Positions 25,589-34,221 of a stretch of DNA of 36,624 nucleotides are shown here, piece after piece; the stretch's first letter is position 1, and the number at the start of each line of letters is the position of its first letter. The stretch lies in the NCBI GenBank assembly GCA_016929445.1, contig JAFGIU010000012.1, forward strand, positions 1 through 36,624. Direction: 5' to 3'. This DNA comes from Candidatus Omnitrophota bacterium (GTDB lineage: Bacteria; Omnitrophota; Gorgyraeia; JAFGIU01). A program made the translations under genes and the position numbers. The notes below the pieces were generated by a model. It searched no databases. It had not been told where the DNA came from and saw only the letters and a list, made by a program, of their open reading frames with translations.

Positions 25589-26368
25589 ATGGATACGCTT
25601 CACATCACCCCCCTTGAGGCATTTACGGACAATTACATTTGGCTGCTGCGGGACGGCGCAAGCCCAAGCGCGGCAGTCGTGGACCCCGGAGACGCAGAGC
25701 CTGTCCTGCATACACTCCAGAAAGAGGGGCTGAATCTTACTGCGATTCTCATCACCCATCATCACTCCGATCATACCGGGGGAATCCGGGAATTGCTGTG
25801 GAATTATCCGCAAACCCCGGTCTATGGTCCGGCCCGGGAGTCCATTCCCGGCCTCACCCATCTTCTTCATGAAGGAGGTACTGTATCCCCGGAAGGCTTG
25901 AATACGGTCCTCAGGGTCCTCGATGTGCCCGGGCACACCGCAGGTCATATTGCCTATCACGGGGCAGGGGCGCTCTTTTGCGGAGATACGCTTTTCTCCG
26001 TAGGCTGCGGACGGCTCTTTGAAGGCAGCGCAAAACAAATGGTCTCTTCTCTGGACAAGCTGCGGCAGCTGCCTGAAGAGACGCGTGTTTACTGCGCCCA
26101 TGAATACACCCTAAGTAATATTCGATTTGCCAAAGCAGTGGAAGGAAGCAATCCGGACCTGAAACAGTGGGAGCAGGACGCATTGGCCCTGCTGTCTCAG
26201 GGGCAACCGACTCTGCCCACAACCCTGGGTTTGGAGCGGCGCGCCAATCCCTTCCTGCGCTGGGATGTGCCCGCAGTGCAGGCCTCCCTCTTGGAACACA
26301 CCGGACTGGCGCTCCGGGATAGCGCCGAGGTCTTTGCGGCTCTGCGCCAATGGAAGGAAACTGGGTAG
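25589..26368 (+). CDS. gloB: Glyoxalase II (hydroxyacylglutathione hydrolase)
   Basis: 259 residues. Metallo-beta-lactamase fold with THHHSDHTGG (56-65) for the binuclear metal site, VPGHTAGH (113-120), FCGDTLFSVGCGRLFEG (130-146) and CAHEYTLSN (His171). The C-terminal part (RANPFLRW) is the HAGH helical domain that binds glutathione. It hydrolyses S-lactoylglutathione, finishing methylglyoxal detoxification. The DJ-1 protein 16 kb away may act in the same stress. AAAGAG precedes the ATG. Divergent from the lipoprotein gene. Confidence 0.95.
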   Translation: MDTLHITPLEAFTDNYIWLLRDGASPSAAVVDPGDAEPVLHTLQKEGLNLTAILITHHHSDHTGGIRELLWNYPQTPVYGPARESIPGLTHLLHEGGTVSPEGLNTVLRVLDVPGHTAGHIAYHGAGALFCGDTLFSVGCGRLFEGSAKQMVSSLDKLRQLPEETRVYCAHEYTLSNIRFAKAVEGSNPDLKQWEQDALALLSQGQPTLPTTLGLERRANPFLRWDVPAVQASLLEHTGLALRDSAEVFAALRQWKETG

Positions 26369-26387
26369 GCGCGCAATACATCCTGAT

Positions 26388-26417
26388 ATGACGTACTCCT
26401 GACGGAGATTGTATACT
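26388..26417 (+). promoter_or_regulatory. Sigma-70-like promoter before the deacetylase gene
   Basis: ATGACG at 26388-26393 and TATACT at 26412-26417 are separated by 18 bases. The -10 ends only seven bases before the ATG at 26425, so the transcript would start at or next to the start codon (leaderless). No ribosome binding site is visible there, which is consistent. Confidence 0.45.
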
Positions 26418-26424
26418 GGTCCTC

Positions 26425-27198
26425 ATGAACATGCTCGAATACGACCCCACACCGGTCATCACCCTGGATTTGGATTGGGCCCCGGATTTCTGTATAGATT
26501 ACTGTGCCCAAGTCCTTATAGATCAACAGGTTAAGGCGACTTGGTTCCTGACCCATCTCTCCCCTGCTGTGGAACGGCTCCGTAATCATCCGAAACTGTT
26601 TGAGTTGGGTTGGCACCCCAACTTTATGCCCGGCTCCACCCACGGCTCGACGATGAACGAGGTGTTTGACCACATGAAGACTCTGGTCCCGGAAGCCCGG
26701 TGCATGAGGACTCACAATTTGGTGCAATCCACTTCCATGATGCGCATGGCTTCGGTGGAATACGGGGTGGAGACCGATGTGTCTCTCTGTTTGCTTGGCA
26801 CTAATTTTCTGATGCCTCACCGTATCCACTATCTCAAGGGACACCCCGGTATTTTGAGGATCCCTTACTATTGGGAAGACGACCTCATTGCCATGACAGA
26901 CACTCCGGACTGGCAAGCCCGCTCCTTCCACACTCCGGGTCTGAGAATCTATGATTTTCATCCAATCCACGTTTGGTTGAATATGTCGGACCTTTCACAG
27001 CACCGGCAAATGAAGGACCGGTATCCAATGGGCTGCCAATCGCCGGAACAAAGCACCCCATTTATCAATCCTGGAGAAGGTACAGGCACGTTTTTCAAGG
27101 CACTGGTAGATATCGCGAGCCAGAGCCGCTCCTCAACGATTAGTGAAATCAGCGACAGGTACGTCGCGGCGGAAAGCCCGGCCGGAGGAGTCTCCTAG
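26425..27198 (+). CDS. Polysaccharide deacetylase-like protein (WbmS type)
   Basis: 257 residues. VITLDLDWAPDFCIDY is the metal-binding Asp motif, FELGWHPNF supplies the His motif and CMRTHNL the motif-3 equivalent of a carbohydrate esterase 4-like NodB fold; the arrangement recalls the WbmS group found in O-antigen loci. It would remove an N-acetyl (or other acyl) group from a sugar. Its stop is directly followed by the ATG of a sugar formyltransferase, so a sugar could be deacetylated then formylated. ATG 26425 or 26431 could be the start; a promoter lies immediately upstream. Confidence 0.8.
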   Translation: MNMLEYDPTPVITLDLDWAPDFCIDYCAQVLIDQQVKATWFLTHLSPAVERLRNHPKLFELGWHPNFMPGSTHGSTMNEVFDHMKTLVPEARCMRTHNLVQSTSMMRMASVEYGVETDVSLCLLGTNFLMPHRIHYLKGHPGILRIPYYWEDDLIAMTDTPDWQARSFHTPGLRIYDFHPIHVWLNMSDLSQHRQMKDRYPMGCQSPEQSTPFINPGEGTGTFFKALVDIASQSRSSTISEISDRYVAAESPAGGVS

Positions 27199-28209
27199 AT
27201 GAAGGTACTCATTCTCGGCAGGCAGGAGAGCCTCTACAACGCCGCTAAACTCCTTGCCGAGCAGACCTCTCATGAGGTCGTGGCCATTATCACCTCCAAA
27301 TCCATGCCCGAGTACCTCAAAGACGAGAAGGACTTTGAAAATCTGGCGGCCGGGTGCGGAGCCCCTTTCCTAAAGACTCAAAACCTGGATGAAAACACCC
27401 TCAAGCTCATCAAAAAGTCCAATGCGGACATCGGAGTCTCCCTGAACTGGCCGGCTCTTATTTCGCAAGAAGTTCTGGATATGTTTCCTTTGGGGATCCT
27501 AAACGCCCATTCGGGGAATCTTCCGAGATTCCGCGGAAATGCCGTGGCCAATTGGGCGATCTTGAACGGCGAAGACAAAATTGTGTTCACCATTCACCAG
27601 ATGGTGGCCTCAGGGGTGGATGAAGGCGCAATCCTTTTGCAAAGAGAAATGCCTCTGAATGACGAAACCACGATTCAGGACATCAACGAGCGCGGTGCTC
27701 TGGAATACCCTGCAATGTTCGCTGAAGTCCTGGCCGGATTGGAAGCCGGCAATCTGAGCCCCATTCCTCAGTCCATCCGGGGAGTGTCCCCGGTACGCTG
27801 CTATCCCCGCTTGCCGCGGGACGGCAGAATTAACTGGAGCTTGCCAGCCATGGAAATTCACGCTCTGGTGCGCTCGCTGACAAAGCCCTATGCCGGCGCA
27901 TTCACTTACTACCGGGACAGCCAGGACAAGTTGAGGAGACTTTACATTTGGAAGACACGCCTCGCGGCCCCTGATGGAAGCGGCGTACTCGGTATGCCGG
28001 GTCATGTCATTGAGAATAACCCTGGCACAGGGGAATCACGGGTCCTCACAGGGGACGGGATTCTTACTCTGTGTGAGGCCTCCCACGGGCTTGAGGAATC
28101 CACCTTTAAGCCCGGGAAGCTTTGGAAGAGTGTCCGAATGCGCCTGGGCATGGATGTGGAGGAAGAAATCTTCAGAATCATCAGTACGACAGAACTGCGT
28201 TCAACTTAA
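27199..28209 (+). CDS. Fmt/PurN-like formyltransferase, probably acting on an amino sugar
   Basis: 336 residues. Formyltransferase core with the catalytic triad visible: Asn102 and His104 in LNAHSGNLPRFRGNA, and Asp141 in SGVDEGAIL. The C-terminal part (about 205-320) resembles the Fmt C-terminal/OB region. The enzyme takes formyl from N10-formyltetrahydrofolate. Because it sits immediately after a deacetylase and before a membrane glycosyltransferase, a nucleotide- or lipid-linked amino sugar is a better substrate guess than Met-tRNA; this is inference. No gap from the upstream gene's stop. Confidence 0.85.
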   Translation: MKVLILGRQESLYNAAKLLAEQTSHEVVAIITSKSMPEYLKDEKDFENLAAGCGAPFLKTQNLDENTLKLIKKSNADIGVSLNWPALISQEVLDMFPLGILNAHSGNLPRFRGNAVANWAILNGEDKIVFTIHQMVASGVDEGAILLQREMPLNDETTIQDINERGALEYPAMFAEVLAGLEAGNLSPIPQSIRGVSPVRCYPRLPRDGRINWSLPAMEIHALVRSLTKPYAGAFTYYRDSQDKLRRLYIWKTRLAAPDGSGVLGMPGHVIENNPGTGESRVLTGDGILTLCEASHGLEESTFKPGKLWKSVRMRLGMDVEEEIFRIISTTELRST

Positions 28210-28214
28210 TTTCT

Positions 28215-29630
28215 ATGGCCTGGATCGCCGCTCTCACACTTTCTTTGATTACCTTTCTCATACGCTTCTGGCCACGAGTCCGCCTGCTGAAATACGGAGA
28301 CGACACCTGGTTCCATCTACTGATCGCGGATGTATATCGCAAAGAAAAGGCCCTCCCCCGAAAGTACCCGCATTTTATTCCCCCCAGCGACTCGGACTAT
28401 CCGCCCGGCTTTTCGATGCTGCTGTCCCTGCTGAACAAGCAATGGCTGGACCGGTGGGAGCGCTATCTGGCCCCTGCAATGGAGGGGGTCACATCCGCCG
28501 CAATCTTCGGATTTGCATTTTGGCTGACTCATAGCCTGTGGGTCGCGTCCTTTGCCGCCCTGCTCTATGCCTTAACCCCGGCCGTGGCCTTTCAGGCAGC
28601 CAGCCTGAACCCAAGGCTCGTGGGTTATTTTCTGCACCTCTTAACAGGGCTTTGCCTTGTCTGGGGCGGCAACGAATTCCACTGGGCCGTCTTCGGTATC
28701 GTGATCCTCTTGGGCGCCCTAATCCTATACACCCACAAGATGACCGCCCAGGCCTGGATTGCGCTTGTCCTGGGCTATGCCCTGCTGCAAGGGGTGTGGG
28801 CCTACGTGTGGGGAATCCCTCTCGCGCTGATTTTGGCCTGCGGTCTTTCAAAAGGGCACTACCTGAAGGTCTTGCGCGGACACATCAAGCTGGTTCGCAT
28901 GCATCTGAGATCTCTTCTGGACCCCGCCATGCAAGTCTACTCGGCGGACACACGGAAGCAGGCCCTGATCAAAGGCGGCATCTGGGCGGGATTGCTGCTC
29001 TTCTTCTCCGCGGCCATTCCGGACAAATCCCCTGCGCTTTGGGCTTTATTCGCTTGGGCCTGGAGTCTCTTCGCGGCTTTTGCGCTGACCAGCTTTGTGC
29101 GCCCGCTCAGGTGTTTGGGAGAAGGCTATCGTTATCTGGAGTACGGGATGGCCCCATGGGTCATCTTGTGGGGTATTTCCCTGCTGCAGCCGGGGCCCTT
29201 TCGCTTGATCTTGGGGGCCGCGGCCATCCTGTATATCGGTTTGGGTTGGATTCAAATTCGCAGAAACTGCGAAGTCCACCGGAATCACTATCCGAATATC
29301 GTGGATGAGGACCGGATGACCGTTTATCAGTTTATGAACGGGTTAGCTAAAGAAGGCGGGGTCCTGTGCTGCCCCAGCGGCATGTCCTATGCTACAGCGT
29401 ATTTCACTCGATTCCAGGTCTTGTGGATGCCGAATTCCGGTTGGGAGCAAGTGCCTTGGCTCTTTCCCCAAATTACCCCCAACCCGAGCCTTCCCTTTTC
29501 CGGCATCGTGAGCCAATACGGGATTCGCTATATCCTGCATCATCAAAACTTCTGCAAACCCGCTCAGCTCAAACTGACCAATGCGGAAGTACTCATTCAC
29601 AAGGGGCCTTATCGCTTGCTCAAGGTGTAG
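28215..29630 (+). CDS. Polytopic GT-C type membrane protein
   Basis: 471 residues with about ten membrane helices. After helix 1 comes YGDDTWFHLLIADVYRKEKALPRKYPHF, an acidic loop (D29/D30, H34) like the first catalytic loop of GT-C enzymes and oligosaccharyltransferases, then YPPGFSMLL. The C-terminal ~90 residues are soluble. It probably uses a polyprenyl-linked donor. The frame is open 93 bases further up, but that lies in the formyltransferase gene; the ATG at 28215 is five bases after that gene's stop and starts a normal signal-anchor helix. Confidence 0.8.
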   Translation: MAWIAALTLSLITFLIRFWPRVRLLKYGDDTWFHLLIADVYRKEKALPRKYPHFIPPSDSDYPPGFSMLLSLLNKQWLDRWERYLAPAMEGVTSAAIFGFAFWLTHSLWVASFAALLYALTPAVAFQAASLNPRLVGYFLHLLTGLCLVWGGNEFHWAVFGIVILLGALILYTHKMTAQAWIALVLGYALLQGVWAYVWGIPLALILACGLSKGHYLKVLRGHIKLVRMHLRSLLDPAMQVYSADTRKQALIKGGIWAGLLLFFSAAIPDKSPALWALFAWAWSLFAAFALTSFVRPLRCLGEGYRYLEYGMAPWVILWGISLLQPGPFRLILGAAAILYIGLGWIQIRRNCEVHRNHYPNIVDEDRMTVYQFMNGLAKEGGVLCCPSGMSYATAYFTRFQVLWMPNSGWEQVPWLFPQITPNPSLPFSGIVSQYGIRYILHHQNFCKPAQLKLTNAEVLIHKGPYRLLKV

Positions 29631-29638
29631 CCCTCATT

Positions 29639-30319
29639 TCAATACTCGATATCTTCCTCAGTTGAAACTGCAGCCACCTTGTTAAAGCCGTCTTGCCGGC
29701 TGAGCGAATCCACCACTTCGGAAATCTTCACGTTCTTCTTGGGAGTCACGCTGTAAACCAGCTCAAAATCATCTCCGCTGCCGTTGCGGCTCATATTCAG
29801 CAGCACGCTCTTCTTCAGCTTCTTATTGAAAATTTCTTTTAGAACTTCCTCACTGTGGCTGCCCGCACTCATAAACAGCCGGAGAATATAGTTGTCGGCC
29901 AAGAGCGATCCGTAGTTGAGCTTGGTAAAGATGACCATCATCAAGGAGATGAACACAGTACTCACAATCGCTACCTGATAGTTCTGCGTGCCCACAGCCA
30001 TGCCCACGGCCAAGGCAAAGAAGATATAGGCCGTGTCCTTCGTGTCTTTCACGACCGTCCTGAACCGGATGATAGACAAGGCACCCACCAATCCGAACGC
30101 CACGGCCAAGTTGCTTCCAATGACCATCATGACCACCGCAATCAGACTCGTCACAAAGACCAAAGTAAACACGAAGGATCTCGAATACGAAAACCCGCTA
30201 TGCGTCCGCATATAGACAGAGCTGATGATGAGCCCAAGGACTAGCGCCAATGTCAGGACGAACAACACAGTAAACACCGAATATTCGCCCTGGCTGGCCG
30301 TTAATAAATTGTCGAGCAC
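29639..30319 (-). CDS. DUF4956 membrane protein
   Basis: 226 residues. Four hydrophobic segments in the first 130 residues, with the DUF4956 core AFGLVGALSIIRFRTVVKDTKDTAYIFFALAVGMAVG (about 73-109), then a soluble C-terminal domain (about 140-226). The family is uncharacterised but is repeatedly seen beside VTC-domain and CotH genes, as here. It lies 16 bases after the VTC gene and ends eight bases from the convergent GT-C gene. Confidence 0.9.
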   Translation of the reverse strand: MLDNLLTASQGEYSVFTVLFVLTLALVLGLIISSVYMRTHSGFSYSRSFVFTLVFVTSLIAVVMMVIGSNLAVAFGLVGALSIIRFRTVVKDTKDTAYIFFALAVGMAVGTQNYQVAIVSTVFISLMMVIFTKLNYGSLLADNYILRLFMSAGSHSEEVLKEIFNKKLKKSVLLNMSRNGSGDDFELVYSVTPKKNVKISEVVDSLSRQDGFNKVAAVSTEEDIEY

Positions 30320-30335
30320 GATTTCCTCCGCCTTT

Positions 30336-31184
30336 TTATTGAAACACCCGTTCCCTTGTCACTTCCGGAACAGCCGTTCCTTTTCTATGAGCTCTGCACT
30401 TCTTCTTCCGGCGTATTTCAGCCAAAAGCTGGCTTAAGAAACAATACCGGTCCGGATCGGATTCCAATCCACAACCGTTAATCGCATGCACATACTTGGA
30501 AACAGGCACTCTGGAAAGCTCATAGTCTTTCACCACCTGCCCGAACCATGCGGGCAAATGGCCCCTAAATTTGCTTTCCAATACACGGTAACCCGTAATA
30601 TCCGTGTCCCCTGCTTTCTGATCCGCATCCATAGACAAATAGCCCCGATAGGGTAATGCCTTGACCCGGGAATCAAAGGTCACCCTGAATCTCGGATCAA
30701 AACGCCCCTGGTAAGCGAGGCGGTTGTATATTACATAAACAACCGGCTTCAAACGCCTCCTGACTTTTTGGACAAGAAATTCGCTCAAAAGCTTGTGGAG
30801 TTTTCCCTTGGCAGCCAAGGCCCATAAGGGCTCGGGATCCTCCAGTAAGCTGTGCAATTGGCCATAGGATATCACCACCCGGTCCTTGACCACGAACTCA
30901 TTTTGTTTGCCTTTGCACTCCAGAAAAATCGGTGTCTTAGAATTAAAGTGCTTTGCATAGGTCCGGATCCGGAACTTCTTCCTTGTCTTAACGCCCCAGA
31001 GCTTCTCCCAATAGGCGCTGTAGTCGTCACTGTCAAAGTAAATACTATTCACCGTGTAGGGGATGTCTTCTTGCATATGCGCGTCTCGCAGCATGAAATG
31101 CTTCAACTCCCGCCAAAGCTGGGAATAGCGGTCCGGACGGATCAAGTACTTAAATTCATGTCTTCTAAAGTGCAGCTTTTCCAT
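30336..31184 (-). CDS. VTC-domain protein (polyphosphate polymerase-like)
   Basis: 282 residues, one VTC domain (PF09359). The basic tunnel residues are seen in RRHEFKYLIR (K12), KKFRIRTY (R72, R74), FLECKGK (E89, K91) and VLESKF near residue 205, matching the catalytic set of yeast Vtc4, which makes polyphosphate from ATP. In bacteria many VTC proteins of unknown role are coupled with DUF4956 and CotH, as here. Three bases separate its ATG from the CotH gene's stop. Cytoplasmic, no signal. Confidence 0.9.
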   Translation of the reverse strand: MEKLHFRRHEFKYLIRPDRYSQLWRELKHFMLRDAHMQEDIPYTVNSIYFDSDDYSAYWEKLWGVKTRKKFRIRTYAKHFNSKTPIFLECKGKQNEFVVKDRVVISYGQLHSLLEDPEPLWALAAKGKLHKLLSEFLVQKVRRRLKPVVYVIYNRLAYQGRFDPRFRVTFDSRVKALPYRGYLSMDADQKAGDTDITGYRVLESKFRGHLPAWFGQVVKDYELSRVPVSKYVHAINGCGLESDPDRYCFLSQLLAEIRRKKKCRAHRKGTAVPEVTRERVFQ

Positions 31185-31187
31185 CGA

Positions 31188-34073
31188 TCAGTGATTTCCT
31201 TTGTACCCCTGGGAAACTCCGTCCCCCGAATCTTTCAGGAACCCGTCCGCACTGAGCCTCTCAGCCCCAACGCCCGTTAATGTTGAGACCAATTCAACTT
31301 TGGAGTCCTCACTTTGGGAAATATCCATTTGATTGCCGGCCAGTACGGAATTCTCCACCCTCACACTCCCCCCGCCAAAATAGGCCTTTTTCTGATAGAG
31401 CGAGATACCCACCGCACTTTGGGCTATGGTGGAATACAAAATCCTCACAGTGGAGAGATCCTTGACCGCCACCCCGATTTCAGCCCGCTCAATATAGTGG
31501 TTATCTATCTCTATATTGGATTTCTCCCCTACGGAAACCCCCTTATCGCCGATCCCTTTTATGATATTGCCTGACAAATAGGTCGTTGAGTAGGATAAAT
31601 CGATTCCGTCATTCCCTGAGTTCTCAAACACAGAGTCTTCTATCGAGCCCTGACAGTAATCAAAGTCAATAGAATCAGCGCTGTTGTTTTCAAAATAGCA
31701 ATTCCTCACCACAGAACTCGAGTACTTGCAATTGAGGCCGTCATCTCCTTGGGAATCCTGAACCCGGCAATTGGTAAAATCTGCGGAAGCATTGTAAAAA
31801 CAGACTGCGCCTGAATAGAAAACGCCCTCCAAAGTGTCCTCTGAACCCCCTGCAAAACTGACGTGGTCCAGACGGCTCCTCTGGGTACTGTTGCGGACGG
31901 CAAAGACCCCGAAGTTTGTCCCGGCATCACGAGGACCAATATGAATGGGGGCAGTTTGAGTCCCCAACGCGCTTAAGGTCCCTTCAGGGATAAGCACAGA
32001 AACGCCCGGAGCTAAGAATAGCTCTGTTCCGGGGCTTATCTCTAAATGAGATCCCTCAGGCAAGAGAGTGTCTTCATTCAAAACGACTTCTCCCGGCCCC
32101 CAAACCAAGGGCGCCTTTGGCAGAGCAGGCTCAGCACTCTCCTCTGACTTGCCGGATGCCGGATAGCTTTCCTTGAGCAGCTCCCTTTTCGCCAGAAAGG
32201 TCTTTGAATGCAGCTCATCTCCCTCCTGCCAGGTGGAGGGAATGCGCTCTCCGGTCACTGCATTCAACACGTCCACTGCTTCATCTCCAACAGCCAAGGT
32301 CCATCCTTCATTACCCAGCCGGCCCTCACCGAGAAGAAAATAGTCTGCAAAACAAGCTCCGGCCAGCAGCACTTGGCCGGACAAGCTCAGCTCAGGCACA
32401 TCCCTGAGCCGTTCGTCCAGACTGGGCGTCCCTGCAGGGGGTATCACCCCGGCTAAGACCACGGAATCTGTAGCCAGCCTGAGCCGCCGGATTTCTTCAA
32501 TGGTCTCCAGGCCGGCGGCAGTCGGAAGACCTTCGTCCGAATCATCCAAGCGGCCGTTCCTGTTTGTATCGCGAACCAATTGATATGCCCGCGGATTCTC
32601 AGTCTGCGCAACAGCGCTTTGCAGAGTCAGCCCTTGCAGCCGCACAGAGACTTTGTCCGTGCTGCTAAGCCTGAAGCCCCCTAACAAGTCCCAATCCGCG
32701 CCCTGCCACTCCACCGGCACCGTTTCCGTCTCTTCCTTATAGATGAAGTTGAAATTCGCCCTGCCAAGTTCTTTTCGAATCTGCTGATGCTTTTTCTTCA
32801 CAATCTGCTTCAAGCTGGCCACGCTCTTCTCAAAGGTCTTGTTGGAGTAAAAGTCCTCATAGAGCTTCTTGTTGTAAAAATAGTCTTTCAGAGGGTCCGC
32901 ATACACGTCCGGCTTGATCTTCCGGTGCATCTCCTCCACCAGTTGAAGAGTTTTTGCTTCCGAAACAGGGCCGTTTACGGCCCTCCACAAGATCTCATCC
33001 CGGCGGTGGTGGAATTCGGGGATCAAGAGTATCCGGTACATTAACCGGTGGTGGATGTAGTCAAGCGGCAAAAATAGGCTCGAGTATTCCCAATCCATCT
33101 GAGCCCCCAGCCCTTTGACATCCCAAGGAATCGGTTCAAAGCGCCTCAAGACCGGGTCAAAGTAAAGTTTGATATTGTGCCTGTTTTGATGCGTGCTCCC
33201 TACAAGAGACGCGTGCGCCACCCAAGTCAGAAAAGTCTCCATATCCAAAATCTTGGGAATCTCTCTCTTGAAGCTCTCCCCATCCGTGTCGTTGAGCACA
33301 TTCAACAGGGAGATAATCGGGGTGAAATCACCTTCCCGGCCCTCTGCAGACGCATATTTCCGCCATGCACTGGGGTCTCTCCAGAGGGCCGCGATATGCG
33401 CAATTTCTCCGTAAACATCCCCCCGGGGCCTCCCGGAATATTCCAAGAAGGATTTGTCCGGCTGGCTAAATCCCACTTGAACGCCCTGGTACTGACCATT
33501 TAGGCGCATATGAATAAAAAACATTTCCGCAGTGAGCAAGCCCATGGCCTTGGCCAATTCAGTGACCAAAACTTCGCTCATAATATCCACGGACTTTGGA
33601 TTGTTGATATTGAGCTTCCGGATTCCATGATACAGATGGTCCTTGGGGAACTTTACCCGCCAGGATTTTTGAGGCTTCCCCCAATGCCAATAGTTGTCCC
33701 CTCGAAACCGGACCTTAACCTGGTACTCTTCTCCGTCAATAACGAGCTGCCCCTTGGCCCAGGACTTCTCGGGCATGACCAACACCTCGGAATTTAAGGA
33801 GGGAATTTCACTCTTAAGAAGATTTAGGGCCTTGGGCTTAATATTCAAATCAAAAACAGGCAGTTCCGTCGTGTTCAGATTCTCTCTGACAAAAGTGCGG
33901 GGTTTCAGTCCAACGGCATTCCGGAGCCTGCGCCCCCAGGACAAGTGGACCGCATGCTCCCTGAAGGACTCAATCTGCGTACGGTTCATCTTAAGGAGCA
34001 CCCAGAAATTGAGGGAGGACAAGACTACAACACCCATAAGAATTAAAGCTAGAAGAATTCCCTTGATCCGCAT
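31188..34073 (-). CDS. CotH-kinase-like protein with EF-hand and beta-helix domains
   Basis: 961 residues. An N-terminal signal-anchor (IKGILLALILMGVVVLSSL) precedes a CotH domain (about 85-430): VRFRGDNYWHWGKPQKSWRVKF, KLNINNPKS and NIKLYFDPVLRRFEPIPWDVKG. CotH proteins are atypical kinases phosphorylating proteins outside the cytoplasm. Around residue 520 the loop DTNRNGRLDDSDE is a calcium-binding EF-hand/dockerin-like motif. Residues 690-940 carry parallel beta-helix repeats (NCYFENNSADSI, SVFENSGNDGI), typical of carbohydrate-binding solenoids. The ATG 34073 has GGAGA eight bases upstream; the frame extends to a TTG at 34118 without support. First gene of CotH-VTC-DUF4956. Confidence 0.88.
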   Translation of the reverse strand: MRIKGILLALILMGVVVLSSLNFWVLLKMNRTQIESFREHAVHLSWGRRLRNAVGLKPRTFVRENLNTTELPVFDLNIKPKALNLLKSEIPSLNSEVLVMPEKSWAKGQLVIDGEEYQVKVRFRGDNYWHWGKPQKSWRVKFPKDHLYHGIRKLNINNPKSVDIMSEVLVTELAKAMGLLTAEMFFIHMRLNGQYQGVQVGFSQPDKSFLEYSGRPRGDVYGEIAHIAALWRDPSAWRKYASAEGREGDFTPIISLLNVLNDTDGESFKREIPKILDMETFLTWVAHASLVGSTHQNRHNIKLYFDPVLRRFEPIPWDVKGLGAQMDWEYSSLFLPLDYIHHRLMYRILLIPEFHHRRDEILWRAVNGPVSEAKTLQLVEEMHRKIKPDVYADPLKDYFYNKKLYEDFYSNKTFEKSVASLKQIVKKKHQQIRKELGRANFNFIYKEETETVPVEWQGADWDLLGGFRLSSTDKVSVRLQGLTLQSAVAQTENPRAYQLVRDTNRNGRLDDSDEGLPTAAGLETIEEIRRLRLATDSVVLAGVIPPAGTPSLDERLRDVPELSLSGQVLLAGACFADYFLLGEGRLGNEGWTLAVGDEAVDVLNAVTGERIPSTWQEGDELHSKTFLAKRELLKESYPASGKSEESAEPALPKAPLVWGPGEVVLNEDTLLPEGSHLEISPGTELFLAPGVSVLIPEGTLSALGTQTAPIHIGPRDAGTNFGVFAVRNSTQRSRLDHVSFAGGSEDTLEGVFYSGAVCFYNASADFTNCRVQDSQGDDGLNCKYSSSVVRNCYFENNSADSIDFDYCQGSIEDSVFENSGNDGIDLSYSTTYLSGNIIKGIGDKGVSVGEKSNIEIDNHYIERAEIGVAVKDLSTVRILYSTIAQSAVGISLYQKKAYFGGGSVRVENSVLAGNQMDISQSEDSKVELVSTLTGVGAERLSADGFLKDSGDGVSQGYKGNH

Positions 34074-34221
34074 TCTTAAAGTCTCCGAGAAAATCGGCCG
34101 GATACAGCCGGATGGCAACCTGGGTCAATACTTCCTTATTTTAAGTGAGTATAGGCCTTAGAGCAATCGACCCGACTCCTTATCCGGATAGCAGATTTAA
34201 AGCAGGATAAATCATAGCGTC

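Noticed and set aside
28122-28214. Upstream extension of the GT-C gene at 28215
   Set aside because: Entirely inside the formyltransferase gene; residues are not conserved-looking and the ATG at 28215 has normal operon spacing.
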